Assembly (NCBI GenBank): GCA_019694735.1
Contig: JAIBBJ010000190.1
Coordinates: 1 to 43,782, forward strand
DNA: 43,782 bases
Source: Gemmatimonadaceae bacterium
GTDB lineage: Bacteria; Gemmatimonadota; Gemmatimonadetes; Gemmatimonadales; Gemmatimonadaceae
Direction: 5' to 3'
Shown here piece after piece: positions 34,422 to 43,435 of the stretch. Made by a program: the position numbers and the translations under genes. The notes under the pieces were generated by a model. That model had not been told where the DNA came from and ran no database searches. It worked only from the letters and a program-made list of their open reading frames with translations. The stretch's first letter is position 1; each line of letters starts with the position of its first letter.

Positions 34422-35063
34422 ATGGACCTCCTCCTCGACCTCTTCCACCGGCTCCGCGACCTCAACGGCCTCGTCTCGACCGCCGGGTACGCCGGGATCA
34501 CGGCCATCATCTTCGTGGAGACGGGCCTGCTCTTCCCCTTCCTGCCCGGGGATTCCCTCCTGGTGACCGCGGGCGTGTTCGCCTCCGCCCCCAACCAGGT
34601 GGTGACGCTCAACGTCTGGGTGCTCGGCCTGCTCTGCTCCACCGCCGCGATCGCCGGCGACCAGATCGCGTACGCGATCGGCCGGAAGTCCGGCGAGGCG
34701 CTCTTCTCGCGGCCCGACTCGCGGTGGTTCAAGCAGAGCCACCTCCGGGCGGCGCACGAGTTCTACGAGCGGCACGGTGGCAAGACGATCATCATGGCGC
34801 GCTTCATGCCGTTCGCCCGCACCTTCGCACCCGTGGTCGCCGGCGCGGCGCGCATGCACTACCCGACCTTCGTGTTCTACAACGTGATCGGCGGCCTGGC
34901 CTGGATCTGGTCCATGCTGCTGATCGGCTACTACGTCGTGCGCCTGGTGCCGGGCCTCGAGCAGAACGTCGAGAAGCTCGCGATCGGGATCATCATCGTG
35001 AGCGTGCTGCCGGGTGTGTTCGGCTGGTGGAAGGCGCGCCGCGGCGCTGCCCGACGCGCCTGA
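34422..35063 (+). CDS. DedA-family membrane protein
   Basis: 213 residues with about five hydrophobic segments. The DedA/SNARE-associated (PF09335) pattern is clear: IIFVETGLLFPFLPGDSLLVTAG, SAICS-type loop, GGKTIIMARFMPFARTFAPVVAGAARM (conserved Arg and Pro) and FVFYNVIGGLAWIWSMLLIGYYV. Bacterial DedA proteins help recycle the undecaprenyl-phosphate or other lipid carrier and are needed for envelope proton-motive-force homeostasis. The ATG has a TAGATT -10-like box eight bases upstream and no ribosome site. It is followed by a tandem 13-base repeat and the superoxide dismutase gene on the same strand. Confidence 0.93.
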   Translation: MDLLLDLFHRLRDLNGLVSTAGYAGITAIIFVETGLLFPFLPGDSLLVTAGVFASAPNQVVTLNVWVLGLLCSTAAIAGDQIAYAIGRKSGEALFSRPDSRWFKQSHLRAAHEFYERHGGKTIIMARFMPFARTFAPVVAGAARMHYPTFVFYNVIGGLAWIWSMLLIGYYVVRLVPGLEQNVEKLAIGIIIVSVLPGVFGWWKARRGAARRA

Positions 35064-35091
35064 CCGGAGCGACCGACCGGAGCGACCGACC
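35062..35091. repeat. Tandem 13-base repeat after dedA
   Basis: GACCGGAGCGACC at 35062-35074 and again at 35075-35087, with a partial third copy (GACC) at 35088-35091. It starts inside the dedA stop codon. It looks like a small slippage repeat with no obvious role. Confidence 0.7.
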
Positions 35092-35119
35092 GCCACCGCC
35101 CCTCCTCCCGCCCCGCTCC

Positions 35120-35125
35120 TATATT
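35120..35125 (+). promoter_or_regulatory. -10-like TATATT upstream of superoxide dismutase
   Basis: TATATT in a GC-rich leader, 46 bases before the ATG at 35172. No good -35 box is found 16-18 bases upstream. A CGGAG ribosome site is present near the ATG. Confidence 0.5.
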
Positions 35126-35171
35126 GCACCGCAGCAGTCCGACGCCTCCCTGAACCGACCCGGAGTCCCCG

Positions 35172-35780
35172 ATGGCGCACACCCTCCCTGCCCTCTCCTA
35201 CGCCTTCGACGCGCTCGAGCCCCACCTCGACGCGCAGACGATGCAGATCCACCATGGCAAGCATCACCAGGCGTACGTCAACAACCTCAATGCCGCGATC
35301 GAGAAGGCGCCCGAGCTGGCCGCGTGGTCGCTCGACCAGCTCTGCCGGGACATCGCGAAGGTGCCCGAGTCCGTGCGGGGCGCGGTCCGCAACAACGGGG
35401 GCGGCCACTGGAATCACACGATGTTCTGGGGCCTGATGGTCCCGAAGTCCGGCGGCGCGCCGAGCGGCAACGTGGCGCCGGCGATCGACAAGGCGTTCGG
35501 CGACTTCGCGAAGTTCCGCGATGCCTTCAAGGCGGCGGCGGTCGGCCGCTTCGGCTCCGGTTGGGCGTGGCTCGTCGCGGCGAAGGACGGCACGGTCGCG
35601 ATCGAGACGACGCCCAACCAGGACAATCCCCTCATGGAGGGGCGGACCGCGATCCTCGGCCTCGACGTGTGGGAGCACGCGTACTACCTCAAGTACCAGA
35701 ACCGCCGGCCGGACTACATCGACGCGTGGTGGAACGTCGTGCACTGGGGCGAGGTCGCGAAGCGCTACGACGCGCGCTGA
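35172..35780 (+). CDS. Superoxide dismutase, Fe/Mn family, Mn-type signature
   Basis: 202 residues, the normal length. Metal ligands are in place: His27 (first of HHGKHH), His82 ([11 protein letters not shown]), Asp165 and His169 (LDVWEHAYY). The outer-sphere Gln150 in NQDNPLMEG and the GGHxNH motif are the Mn-type pattern; Fe-type enzymes put Gln near His82. It dismutates superoxide to oxygen and peroxide in the cytoplasm, there being no signal peptide. It has its own TATATT promoter box and a CGGAG ribosome site and converges on the antiporter gene through a hairpin. Cambialistic Fe use cannot be excluded. Confidence 0.95.
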   Translation: MAHTLPALSYAFDALEPHLDAQTMQIHHGKHHQAYVNNLNAAIEKAPELAAWSLDQLCRDIAKVPESVRGAVRNNGGGHWNHTMFWGLMVPKSGGAPSGNVAPAIDKAFGDFAKFRDAFKAAAVGRFGSGWAWLVAAKDGTVAIETTPNQDNPLMEGRTAILGLDVWEHAYYLKYQNRRPDYIDAWWNVVHWGEVAKRYDAR

Positions 35781-35789
35781 CGCGCGTCC

Positions 35790-35827
35790 CGCGGGTGCGC
35801 CGGGTCATCCCTCCCGGCGCGCCCGCG
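35790..35827. terminator. Bidirectional hairpin between SOD and antiporter genes
   Basis: 15-base arms (CGCGGGTGCGCCGGG at 35790-35804 and CCCGGCGCGCCCGCG at 35813-35827, one G:T wobble) around an 8-base loop. It overlaps the last codons and stop of the antiporter gene. Confidence 0.6.
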
Positions 35828-37070
35828 TCCCGACGACGAGGTCGTCGATGCCGCTCGCATCCGGCGCCGCGCCGTCGTCCGGCGCGCGGCGCCGCACGAC
35901 GGCCCCGAGCAGCGGCGGCGTCACGAAGGTGGTCACCACGACCATCAGCATCAGGGCCCCGAACTGCGCCGGCGTGAGCACCCCCGCCGCGAGTCCCATC
36001 TGCGCGAAGATGAGCCCGACCTCGCCGCGCGGCACCATCGCGAGCCCGATGAGCAGCTTGTCGCCGCGGAACCACGTCGGCGCGAACCCGGCGGCCACCT
36101 TGCCGGCGATCCCCACCGCGATCAGCGCCGCGCCCACCCGCAGCGCGTCGGCCGACGCGAGCGCACGCAGGTCCACCGCCGCGCCGACCGCGGCGAAGAA
36201 GATGGGCACGAAGAAGTAGCCCAGCTGGGTGGCGCTCCGTTCGATCTCCCTCCGCTGGGGCGTCGGATGGAGGATGAGCCCGGCCGCGAAGGCGCCGATG
36301 ATCATCGCGCTGCCGGCGCGGGCGGCCAGCCACGCGAGGGCCAGGGCGAAACCGAGCGCGACGATGCCGAGTGCGCCCGTCACGCGCACGCGTTCGACGA
36401 AGCGGAAGAGGGGCGCGATCGCGACGCTGCCGAGCGCGACCGCCACGACGACGAAGCCGAGGGCCGGCGCGGCCGTGCGTGCCACGCCGGACAGGGTGAG
36501 CTCGGCACCGGCGACGAGGCTGCCCACCACGGAGAGCACCACCAGCCCGACGACGTCGTCGAGGACCGCCGCACCGACCACGACCTGTCCCTCCGGCGTG
36601 CGCAGCTGGCCGAGGTCGGAGAGGACGCGCGCCGAGATCCCGATGCTCGTCGCGGTGAGCGCGGCCCCCGCGACCACGGCGGGCATCATGCCGAGACCGA
36701 GCGCGCGCGCGACCGCGACGCCGAGCGCGAAGGGGACCGCGACCCCGACCAGGCCCACCGTGATCGCGGTCGGCCCGACGCGCGCCAGGGCGCGCAGGTC
36801 GGTGTGCAGGCCGATCTCGAAGAGCAGGATCAGGACGCCGAGTTCGCTCAGCGCCCGCAGCACCGGCTCCCCGGCATCGAGGACGCCGAGGGCGCTCGTG
36901 CCGAGCAGCATGCCGGCGAGCAGCTCCCCCAGCACGGCGGGCTGGCCCGCGCGCTGGGCGACCTCGCCGAGCAGCTTGGTGCCGGCGATCGTCGCGACGA
37001 GCGCGAGCAGGAGGGCATCGAAGTGCCCGTCCCCGCCGGCGGCGAGGAAGGCGAATGGCATCGGTGGCAT
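35805..37070 (-). CDS. Cation:proton antiporter, CPA2 (KefB/NapA) family
   Basis: 421 residues with about 12 hydrophobic segments. CPA2 features: ELLAGMLLGTSALG, FEIGLHTDLRAL, AALTATSIGISARVL, and the paired acidic motif in VVGAAVLDDVVGLVVLS (DD, ion-binding). Later FFVPIFFAAVGAAVDL and GLAMVPRGEVGLIFAQ match the NapA/KefB group. It exchanges Na+ or K+ for protons across the inner membrane. No C-terminal TrkA-N domain is present, only a polar tail. The ATG at 37070 has weak start signals; a second ATG three codons later is possible. It is transcribed after the speA hairpin in the upstream gap. Confidence 0.92.
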   Translation of the reverse strand: MPPMPFAFLAAGGDGHFDALLLALVATIAGTKLLGEVAQRAGQPAVLGELLAGMLLGTSALGVLDAGEPVLRALSELGVLILLFEIGLHTDLRALARVGPTAITVGLVGVAVPFALGVAVARALGLGMMPAVVAGAALTATSIGISARVLSDLGQLRTPEGQVVVGAAVLDDVVGLVVLSVVGSLVAGAELTLSGVARTAAPALGFVVVAVALGSVAIAPLFRFVERVRVTGALGIVALGFALALAWLAARAGSAMIIGAFAAGLILHPTPQRREIERSATQLGYFFVPIFFAAVGAAVDLRALASADALRVGAALIAVGIAGKVAAGFAPTWFRGDKLLIGLAMVPRGEVGLIFAQMGLAAGVLTPAQFGALMLMVVVTTFVTPPLLGAVVRRRAPDDGAAPDASGIDDLVVGTRARREG

Positions 37071-37146
37071 GGGATCGCGCGTGGCGGGACGGACGGGCGC
37101 ACACCCCGGAGGCCTCCGGCGCGCGCGGGCGACATGGCCATGATAC

Positions 37147-37182
37147 GCGAGGGACGGCGCGAGAGTTCGCGCCGTCCCTCGC
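37147..37182. terminator. Perfect 16-bp hairpin between speA and the antiporter gene
   Basis: Arms 37147-37162 and 37167-37182 (GCGAGGGACGGCGCGA and complement) with loop GAGT. The plus-strand side is followed by a pyrimidine-rich CTCCCTTTCCTATTTAT run, so the T-tract orientation points to plus-strand transcription, although its obvious job is to end the minus-strand speA mRNA. Confidence 0.6.
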
Positions 37183-37276
37183 TCCCTTTCCTATTTATCC
37201 TCGGCTGAGGCGCGGCGCGCGCGGTCCCCCGCGGACGTGCGCGGGCGCGCGCGGCGGCCGCCGATGCGCCCGTGCG

Positions 37277-39292
37277 TCAGCGCGCGGCCTCGCCCTCGAG
37301 GTAGGTGTATCCCTCGAGCCCCGCGACGTACTCGGCGATGAACATGTTCGCCTCCTCGCGCGAGAGCTCCTTGGCGCCCTGCACCTTCCGGCGGAACGTC
37401 GCGAGCAGGTCGGACGCGCGGAACTGCACGTAGTTCAGCACTTCGGTCACGGTGTCTCCGTGGACGAGGTGCGTGATCTCGTAGTGGTCGCCCTGCAGGC
37501 GGATGTGCACGGCGTTAGTGTCGCCGAACAGGTTGTGCAGGTCGCCGAGGATCTCCTGGTACGCGCCGGTGAGGAAGATGCCGACGATGTACGCCTCCCC
37601 GTCGCGGAACACGTGCAGCGGCAGGGCCGGCTGCCCGTCGCGACCGCCGATGAAGCGGTCGATCTTGCCGTCCGAGTCGCAGGTGACGTCCTGGATCGTC
37701 CCGCGCCGCGTCGGCTCCTCGTCGAGCCGGTGGATCGGCATGATCGGGAAGAGCTGGTCGATCGCCCAGTTGTCCGGCAGCGACTGGAACAGCGAGAAGT
37801 TCGCGAAATAGCGGTCGGTGAGCGCCGCGTCCACGTCCTTCACGATGTCGTCGAAGTGGTCGCGCTTGCCGGCGATGAGCCGCGACACCGCGTTCAGCGT
37901 GCAGAGGTGGAACGTCTCGGCGAGCGCCCGCTCGCGCAGCGAGAGGACGCCCGAGTTGAAGAGCTGCTGGGCCTTCTCCTTGTCGAAGACCGCGTCGTGG
38001 AAGATCTCCCGGATGCGCCGCATCGAGACGTTCTTGCGCCCGAGGGTCCTCAGGTCGTCGGCCATCTCGTGCAGCAGCGCGTGGTCGTCGTCGGTCAGCG
38101 CCGGCGCGTTCGGCTCGGCCGCCGACTCGACGTCGATGATCGACAGGAGCAGCAACGCATGGTGCGCGGTGAGGGCGCGGCCCGACTCGGAGATGATGTG
38201 CGGCATCGGGAGCTCCTCCTCCCGGCAGGTCTCCCCGAGGGTGTACACGATGTCGTTCGCGTACTCCTGCGCCGAGTAGTTCATCGAGGCCTGCGCGGTG
38301 CTCTGCGTGCCGTCGTAGTCCACGCCAAGGCCGCCGCCCACGTCCACGTAGCGGATGTCGAGCCCGAGGCGGCGCAGCTCGACGTAGAACCGGCTCACCT
38401 CCTGCAGCCCGCGCTTGATGAACCGGATGTCCGTGATCTGCGAGCCGAGGTGGAAGTGGATCAGCTTGATGATCCCCTCGAGCCCCTCGGCCTTGAGGCG
38501 CTCGATCACCTGCATCAGCTGCGCCGACGTGAGGCCGAACTTGGACTTCTCGCCGCCGGACTGCGCCCAGCGGCCCGAGCCCTCGCTCGACAGCTTGATC
38601 CGCACGCCGATCGTGGGGGTGACCCCCATCTCGCGCGCCACCGGCAGCAGCACATCGAGCTCGGACACCTGCTCGATCACGATGAGCACCGTGTGCCCGA
38701 GCTTCTGTCCCATCAGGGCGAGGCGCATGAACTCCTCGTCCTTGTAGCCGTTGCAGATGATGAGGTGGTCGGTGCGGTCGCTCATCGCGAGCACCGCCAT
38801 CAGCTCCGGCTTGGAGCCGCATTCGAGGCCGACGCCGGTCGCCTCGCCGAACTCCACGATCTCCTCGATCACGTGGCGCTGCTGGTTCACCTTGATCGGA
38901 TAGACCGTCGTGTAGGCCCCCGCGTACTGGAACTCGGCGATCGCGCTCGCGAAGCGCTGGTGCAGCATCGCGATGCGCGCCTTGAGGATCTCCGAGAAGC
39001 GGAGCAGCACCGGCAGCGCGACGCCCTGGGCTTCGAGGTCATGCGCGAGCTCGAAGAGGTCGAGCGTCTGCTCCGGGCGGTCCTTGTCGGGCCGGACCAC
39101 GACGCGGCCGGTGGCGTTCACGTCGAAGAAGCCGTCGCCCCAGCCCTCGATGTTGTAGAGCGCCTTCGCGCGGTCGATCGACCACGGGACGGCGGGGACC
39201 GCCTCGCGGGCGGCGGAGTCGCGGGCCGACGGGGCGGGCGTCGCCGGGGCGGCGGCGGGCGCGGCGGTCTCGGAGGTCGGGGCGCTGGACAT
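37277..39292 (-). CDS. speA: Biosynthetic arginine decarboxylase
   Basis: 671 residues from the ATG at 39292, the usual size for SpeA. The N-terminal 40 residues are Ala/Pro-rich and non-conserved. The PLP-binding Lys134 lies in YPIKVNQQRHV, and the alanine-racemase-type barrel continues with FHLGSQITDIR and VDVGGGLGVDYDG. The C-terminal catalytic Cys is in VTCDSDGKIDRF, with the agmatine-forming family motif around HRLDEEPTRRG. It converts arginine to agmatine, the first step of polyamine synthesis. A TACTAT box seven bases before the ATG, with no ribosome site, suggests a leaderless mRNA. Agmatinase or agmatine deiminase is not in the window. Confidence 0.95.
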   Translation of the reverse strand: MSSAPTSETAAPAAAPATPAPSARDSAAREAVPAVPWSIDRAKALYNIEGWGDGFFDVNATGRVVVRPDKDRPEQTLDLFELAHDLEAQGVALPVLLRFSEILKARIAMLHQRFASAIAEFQYAGAYTTVYPIKVNQQRHVIEEIVEFGEATGVGLECGSKPELMAVLAMSDRTDHLIICNGYKDEEFMRLALMGQKLGHTVLIVIEQVSELDVLLPVAREMGVTPTIGVRIKLSSEGSGRWAQSGGEKSKFGLTSAQLMQVIERLKAEGLEGIIKLIHFHLGSQITDIRFIKRGLQEVSRFYVELRRLGLDIRYVDVGGGLGVDYDGTQSTAQASMNYSAQEYANDIVYTLGETCREEELPMPHIISESGRALTAHHALLLLSIIDVESAAEPNAPALTDDDHALLHEMADDLRTLGRKNVSMRRIREIFHDAVFDKEKAQQLFNSGVLSLRERALAETFHLCTLNAVSRLIAGKRDHFDDIVKDVDAALTDRYFANFSLFQSLPDNWAIDQLFPIMPIHRLDEEPTRRGTIQDVTCDSDGKIDRFIGGRDGQPALPLHVFRDGEAYIVGIFLTGAYQEILGDLHNLFGDTNAVHIRLQGDHYEITHLVHGDTVTEVLNYVQFRASDLLATFRRKVQGAKELSREEANMFIAEYVAGLEGYTYLEGEAAR

Positions 39293-39299
39293 GCGCTGA

Positions 39300-39335
39300 A
39301 TAGTAGGGGCCGCGTCCCCGACGCGGTATCGCGTC
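39300..39335 (-). promoter_or_regulatory. speA promoter with overlapping palindrome
   Basis: On the minus strand TACTAT (39300-39305) is a -10-like box seven bases before the ATG. A perfect palindrome GACGCG-GTAT-CGCGTC (39320-39335) overlaps the -35 region, where a bound repressor would block polymerase. Confidence 0.45.
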
Positions 39336-39456
39336 GCTCGACGAAACCCGGACCGCGTGGCATCGTAAGGCCGCTCGGGAGCGCGTCGCTCCGGCGGTCC
39401 TCCGGTCGCCATCCCCCGCCACGCCCGGCGCCGTCCCCCTCGTACGGAGACCTCCC

Positions 39457-40359
39457 ATGAGACGCATCCTCAAGTACCTCGCAATCACGGCCGGCGCGCT
39501 CGTCGCGTTGCTCGCGGTCGGCGTCGCCGGGCTCTACGCCTGGTCCGGCGCCGAGCTCGCGCGGAAGGCGCCGATCCCACGCCACGCCTTCACCGCCCCG
39601 GCCGACTCGGCAGCGGTCGCCCGCGGCGAGCACCTCGTGCGCGCCATCGGCAAGTGCGGCGACTGCCATGGCGCGGACTTCGGCGGCGACACGCTGATCA
39701 ACGATCCGGCGATGGGCTTCATCTACGCCAGCAACCTCACGCGCGGCGCGGGCGGCATCGCCGCGTCGTACGACGATGCCGGGTGGGAGCGCGCGATCCG
39801 GCATGGGCTCGCGCACGACGGGCGCCGGCTGCTCGTGATGCCGTCCAACGAGTACCAGTTCCTCTCGGACGAGGATGTCGGCCAGATCATCGCGTACCTC
39901 AAGACCCTGCCGCGCGTCGATCGGGATCGCCCGCCGACGGCGGTCGGGCCGCTCGCCCGTGCCCTCTACGCGGCCGGCGCCTTCCCGATGTTCCCCGCGA
40001 AGTTCGTCGTGCACGCCGAGGACCGGGTGGCCCCGGTCCCGCCGGACTCGACCGAGGCATACGGCAAGTACCTCGGGGATGTCGGCTGCACCGGCTGCCA
40101 CGGCGCGGGGTACGGCGGCGGCGCCATCCCCGGCGGCCCGCCGGACTGGCCGAAGCCGGCGAACCTCACCCCGACGGGGCTGGGCCAGTACACGCAGGAG
40201 ACCTTCATCCGCGCGCTGCGCGAGGGCGTGAAGCCCGACGGCTCGAAGATCGACCCGTTCATGCCGGTCGGCGCCACGCGCCTGATGACGGACGTCGAGA
40301 TCGTCGCGGTGTACAAGTACCTCAGGACGCTGCCGGCGAAGCCCTTCGGCTCGCGCTGA
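39457..40359 (+). CDS. Membrane-anchored diheme cytochrome c
   Basis: 300 residues with a GGAG ribosome site. One N-terminal anchor (about 7-29) precedes two class I cytochrome c domains. The first has CGDCH (Cys67, Cys70, His71) and runs to about residue 155 (EDVGQIIAYLKTLP); the second has CTGCH (Cys211, Cys214, His215) and ends with VEIVAVYKYLRTLP. Both have the xFGGD/GYGGG turn after the heme site and a matching C-terminal helix, so the protein arose by internal duplication. It resembles the cytochrome subunits of alcohol/aldehyde dehydrogenases, but no dehydrogenase is adjacent. It is divergent from speA and probably carries electrons in the periplasm. Confidence 0.9.
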   Translation: MRRILKYLAITAGALVALLAVGVAGLYAWSGAELARKAPIPRHAFTAPADSAAVARGEHLVRAIGKCGDCHGADFGGDTLINDPAMGFIYASNLTRGAGGIAASYDDAGWERAIRHGLAHDGRRLLVMPSNEYQFLSDEDVGQIIAYLKTLPRVDRDRPPTAVGPLARALYAAGAFPMFPAKFVVHAEDRVAPVPPDSTEAYGKYLGDVGCTGCHGAGYGGGAIPGGPPDWPKPANLTPTGLGQYTQETFIRALREGVKPDGSKIDPFMPVGATRLMTDVEIVAVYKYLRTLPAKPFGSR

Positions 40360-40402
40360 GCCGCCGCGCACCACCGCGTACCGTCAGGAGGGCCGCCTGC
40401 AC

Positions 40403-40441
40403 CACGGGGGCACCGGGACCGAGGTCCCCGGTGCCCCCGTG
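40403..40441. terminator. Bidirectional hairpin between cytochrome c and S9 peptidase genes
   Basis: CACGGGGGCACCGGG pairs with CCCGGTGCCCCCGTG, plus an inner ACC/GGT pair with a one-base bulge, over 40403-40441. It lies between convergent stops at 40359 and 40474. Confidence 0.7.
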
Positions 40442-40473
40442 GCGCACGCGACGATGGCGCGCGGCGACGGGCG

Positions 40474-43359
40474 CTACCGGCGCATCTGGTCCCGGCCCTT
40501 CTCGAGGAACGGGATCCCGCGCGCCATCCAGTCGGGCGTCGCCGCGCCGAGGAGGTGGTGCGCGAAGAACTCCTGCATCCGGCGGTCGACATCCTTCTGG
40601 TTGGCGTACTTCCGCGGGTTGTGCGCGTCGCCGTTGTAGTTGAGCATGTACGCCTCCTTGCCGAGCCGGCGCATCGCGACGAAGAACTCGATGCCCTGGT
40701 ACCACGGCACGGCGCCGTCCGCGTCGTTCGCCATGAAGAGCACCGGCGTCGTCACGCGATCGAGGAAGAACAGCGGCGAGTTCTCGTGGTACCGCTCGGG
40801 GTACTCCCAGATGGACCCACCGATCCGGCTCTGCCCGCGTTCGTAGTTCACGATCGCCCGCTCGACGCCCGTCTCCCAGCGGATGCCGCCGTACGCCGAG
40901 TACATGTCCACCACCGTCGCGTTGGGAACGGCCGCGGCGAAGAGGTTCGTCTGCGTGATCACGTAGGCGGTCTGGTAGCCGCCCCACGACTGCCCGCTGA
41001 TGCCGAGGCGCTTGGGATCGGCGATGCCGCGGGCGATGAGCGCCTGCACCCCGGGGACGATCGCCTTGACGGCACTGGGGCCGGGGTATCCGGGCGTATA
41101 GTGGATGTTCGGCATGAACACGAGATAGCCGAGGCTCGTGTACACGACCGGGTTGATCACGTTGCGGCCGGCCGGGCGGTTGTAGTTGTAGAGGCCGTCG
41201 GACAGCTGCTCGTAGAAGTACGTGATCATCGGGTAGCGCCGCGCCGGGTCGAAGCCCTCCGGCTTGTAGAGGAGCCCCTCCATCGGCACGCCGTCGAGGT
41301 TCATCCACTTCACGAGCTCGACATCGCCCCACGAGTACTCGGCCTGCTCCGGCATGGCGTCCGACAGGCGCGTCAGCGCATCCAGCGAGGGGCCGGTCCA
41401 GAGGTCGGGGAACTCCCGGTAGTCGGCGCGGGTGACGAGGAAGCGCTCGGCATCGCGCGCCCGCTGCGGATTGCCCCACGACTTCGGCGCCATCACGATG
41501 CGCTCGGGCGCTGCGCTGCCGCCCACGCGGTCGCGGTAGAAGCCCGCGTACTTCGTGGCATTGTCGAACGCGCGCAGCAGCAGCGGCTTCGAGGGGTCCA
41601 CGAACCGCTCGTCGGCATCGAGGTCGATGAGCCGGAAGGTGATGCCGTCCCGTCGGCCGGCGCCGTCGGTCAGGGTGCGCGGCGCGACGAGGCCGAGCGG
41701 GTCGAGCTCCCAGATGTCGTACCGGTCGTAGACGAGGATCCGCGCGTCGTCCTTGGTCCAGCCGGCGATGCCCCACGGATTCGGCTCGCCGGGGGTGTCA
41801 TGCGTCTCCTGGTCGAACTTCACGCCGGCGATGCCACCGGTGAGGTCGCGCACCTTGCCGGTCGCCACCTCGTAGGCCTGCCACCGGCCCTGCTGCCAGA
41901 ACGCGACGAATCGCGCCGCCGGGGAGAGCTGCCCGTTGCCGCGGATGCGCGTCGCGACGCGCGCCTGCGCCCCCGTGACGGTGTTGTAGACGATGACATC
42001 GTTCGCGTCCTCGCCCGCGATGGCGTCGAGCTCGTAGGGCACGCCGGTCGTGGCCACGGCGACGCGGCCGTCCTCGGAGAACTGCACCTGCGGCGCGCTG
42101 TCGGCGGCGATGCGGCGGAACTGGCGCGTCGCGACGTGCCACACCGCCGCGAAGCTGCGGTTGCGGTCCTGCGCGGCCTGCAGCCGCTGCATCGGCTGCG
42201 GCCGCGTGTCACGCCAGTGCCACAGGTCCACCACTGCGCGCTCGGCGAGCGAGTCGGCCGGGATGGAGTCGGGCAGGGTGCGCGCGATGCCGAACCGGAG
42301 CACGCCACCGGCGCGCACGAACTCCAGGGCGCCGCGGTCGGCGATGCGGAACCCGTCGCCCGGCGCGTCCGCGGCGACGGCCACCGTCGCCGGCTGCACC
42401 CCGGGCCTCTGCCGCGTGCCGACGAGCGACGCGTGATAGAGCGTCATCCTCGGCTTCTCGGCCTTCCAGTCGTCGGCGTCCGTCACGAAGGCGAGCTGCT
42501 GCCCGGCCTCATCGAAGGCGAGGCTCCGGTAGTTGCCGGTGCCGGCCTTGAGACGCGTCTCGCTGCCGGTCGCGAGGTGGCGCACGTAGACGCCGTCGAT
42601 GCCGAGCGAGTCGGGGCCGCCGCGTGCGTAGGCGAGCCACTGCTCGCCCGCATCGATCGCATACGCGGTCACGTGCTCGAGCCGGACCTCCGATCGCGTG
42701 GCGAGCTCGCGGAGCACGAGCGGTGCGGCGGCGTCCTTCCGCCGCGCCGGGGGCGTGGCCGAATCGCGCCCAGCGCCTTCGCCGGCCGCGGGCGCGCCGC
42801 GCCCGCCCGCGCCGCGCCCGCCGCCGGGAGCGGCTCCGGCGGAGTCCACATCCACCTGGTACGCGACGTACCGTCCGCCGCGCCGCGCGACCTGATATCC
42901 GCGCACGCGGTCCACCTGCTGCACCTCACCCGTCGCGAGCGCCAGGATGAGCAGCCGGTTCTTCGGCGCCTCGGCGGCACGACCGCGCCGGACACGCGCC
43001 GAATCGCTGGCGGCCTTCGTCGGGTACTGCAGGGCGAGCACATGGCGCGAGTCGCTCGTCACGGTCGCCGCCTGGGCGCTGAATGGCGTGCCGTTCACGC
43101 TGGTGAGCGGACGGCCGGTCCAGCCCCTCGGGACCCGGTACTCCGTCGTCCCGTCGGTCGCGCGCGCGACCAACTCGCCGTCGCCGACGGTCGGCGTACG
43201 CGTGTACACGGCCCAGCGGCCGTCGGCCGAGAGCGTCGGCTGGAGGATCGACCGCCAGAGATCGTAGGTGTCCTGCGTGATCGGCCGCTTCGTCTGGGCG
43301 GCGAGCAGGGGCGGCAGGCAGGCGACGAGCAGCAGCGGGCGGAGGGCGCGCAAGGCCAT
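40474..43359 (-). CDS. Secreted S9-family serine peptidase (prolyl oligopeptidase/acylaminoacyl-peptidase type)
   Basis: 961 residues from the ATG at 43359, which opens with a cleavable signal peptide MALRALRPLLLVACLPPLLAAQ. The frame continues to an ATG at 43410, but that addition would bury the signal. The middle 600 residues are a beta-propeller-like region with WD/TolB-type repeats. The C-terminal alpha/beta-hydrolase has nucleophile Ser791 (GISGQSWGGYQ), an acid in NDADGAVPW and a His in NGDAHNPRK. It cleaves peptides after a short N-terminal segment, probably outside the cytoplasm. A large insertion between residues about 180 and 220 is Gly/Ala/Pro-rich and low complexity. Substrate unknown. 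Confidence 0.93.
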   Translation of the reverse strand: MALRALRPLLLVACLPPLLAAQTKRPITQDTYDLWRSILQPTLSADGRWAVYTRTPTVGDGELVARATDGTTEYRVPRGWTGRPLTSVNGTPFSAQAATVTSDSRHVLALQYPTKAASDSARVRRGRAAEAPKNRLLILALATGEVQQVDRVRGYQVARRGGRYVAYQVDVDSAGAAPGGGRGAGGRGAPAAGEGAGRDSATPPARRKDAAAPLVLRELATRSEVRLEHVTAYAIDAGEQWLAYARGGPDSLGIDGVYVRHLATGSETRLKAGTGNYRSLAFDEAGQQLAFVTDADDWKAEKPRMTLYHASLVGTRQRPGVQPATVAVAADAPGDGFRIADRGALEFVRAGGVLRFGIARTLPDSIPADSLAERAVVDLWHWRDTRPQPMQRLQAAQDRNRSFAAVWHVATRQFRRIAADSAPQVQFSEDGRVAVATTGVPYELDAIAGEDANDVIVYNTVTGAQARVATRIRGNGQLSPAARFVAFWQQGRWQAYEVATGKVRDLTGGIAGVKFDQETHDTPGEPNPWGIAGWTKDDARILVYDRYDIWELDPLGLVAPRTLTDGAGRRDGITFRLIDLDADERFVDPSKPLLLRAFDNATKYAGFYRDRVGGSAAPERIVMAPKSWGNPQRARDAERFLVTRADYREFPDLWTGPSLDALTRLSDAMPEQAEYSWGDVELVKWMNLDGVPMEGLLYKPEGFDPARRYPMITYFYEQLSDGLYNYNRPAGRNVINPVVYTSLGYLVFMPNIHYTPGYPGPSAVKAIVPGVQALIARGIADPKRLGISGQSWGGYQTAYVITQTNLFAAAVPNATVVDMYSAYGGIRWETGVERAIVNYERGQSRIGGSIWEYPERYHENSPLFFLDRVTTPVLFMANDADGAVPWYQGIEFFVAMRRLGKEAYMLNYNGDAHNPRKYANQKDVDRRMQEFFAHHLLGAATPDWMARGIPFLEKGRDQMRR

Positions 43360-43435
43360 CGGGAGGCACCGGCGAGGGTTATCTTCTGCGGACGTCCCCA
43401 AACTACGCATCGTCCCCCAGCCTCGCTGTGCCCGA

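Noticed and set aside
37209-37260. A second GC-rich inverted repeat near the end of speA
   Set aside because: The arms have several mismatches, and such GCGCGC stretches are common by chance at this composition. The perfect hairpin at 37147-37182 is the better terminator.
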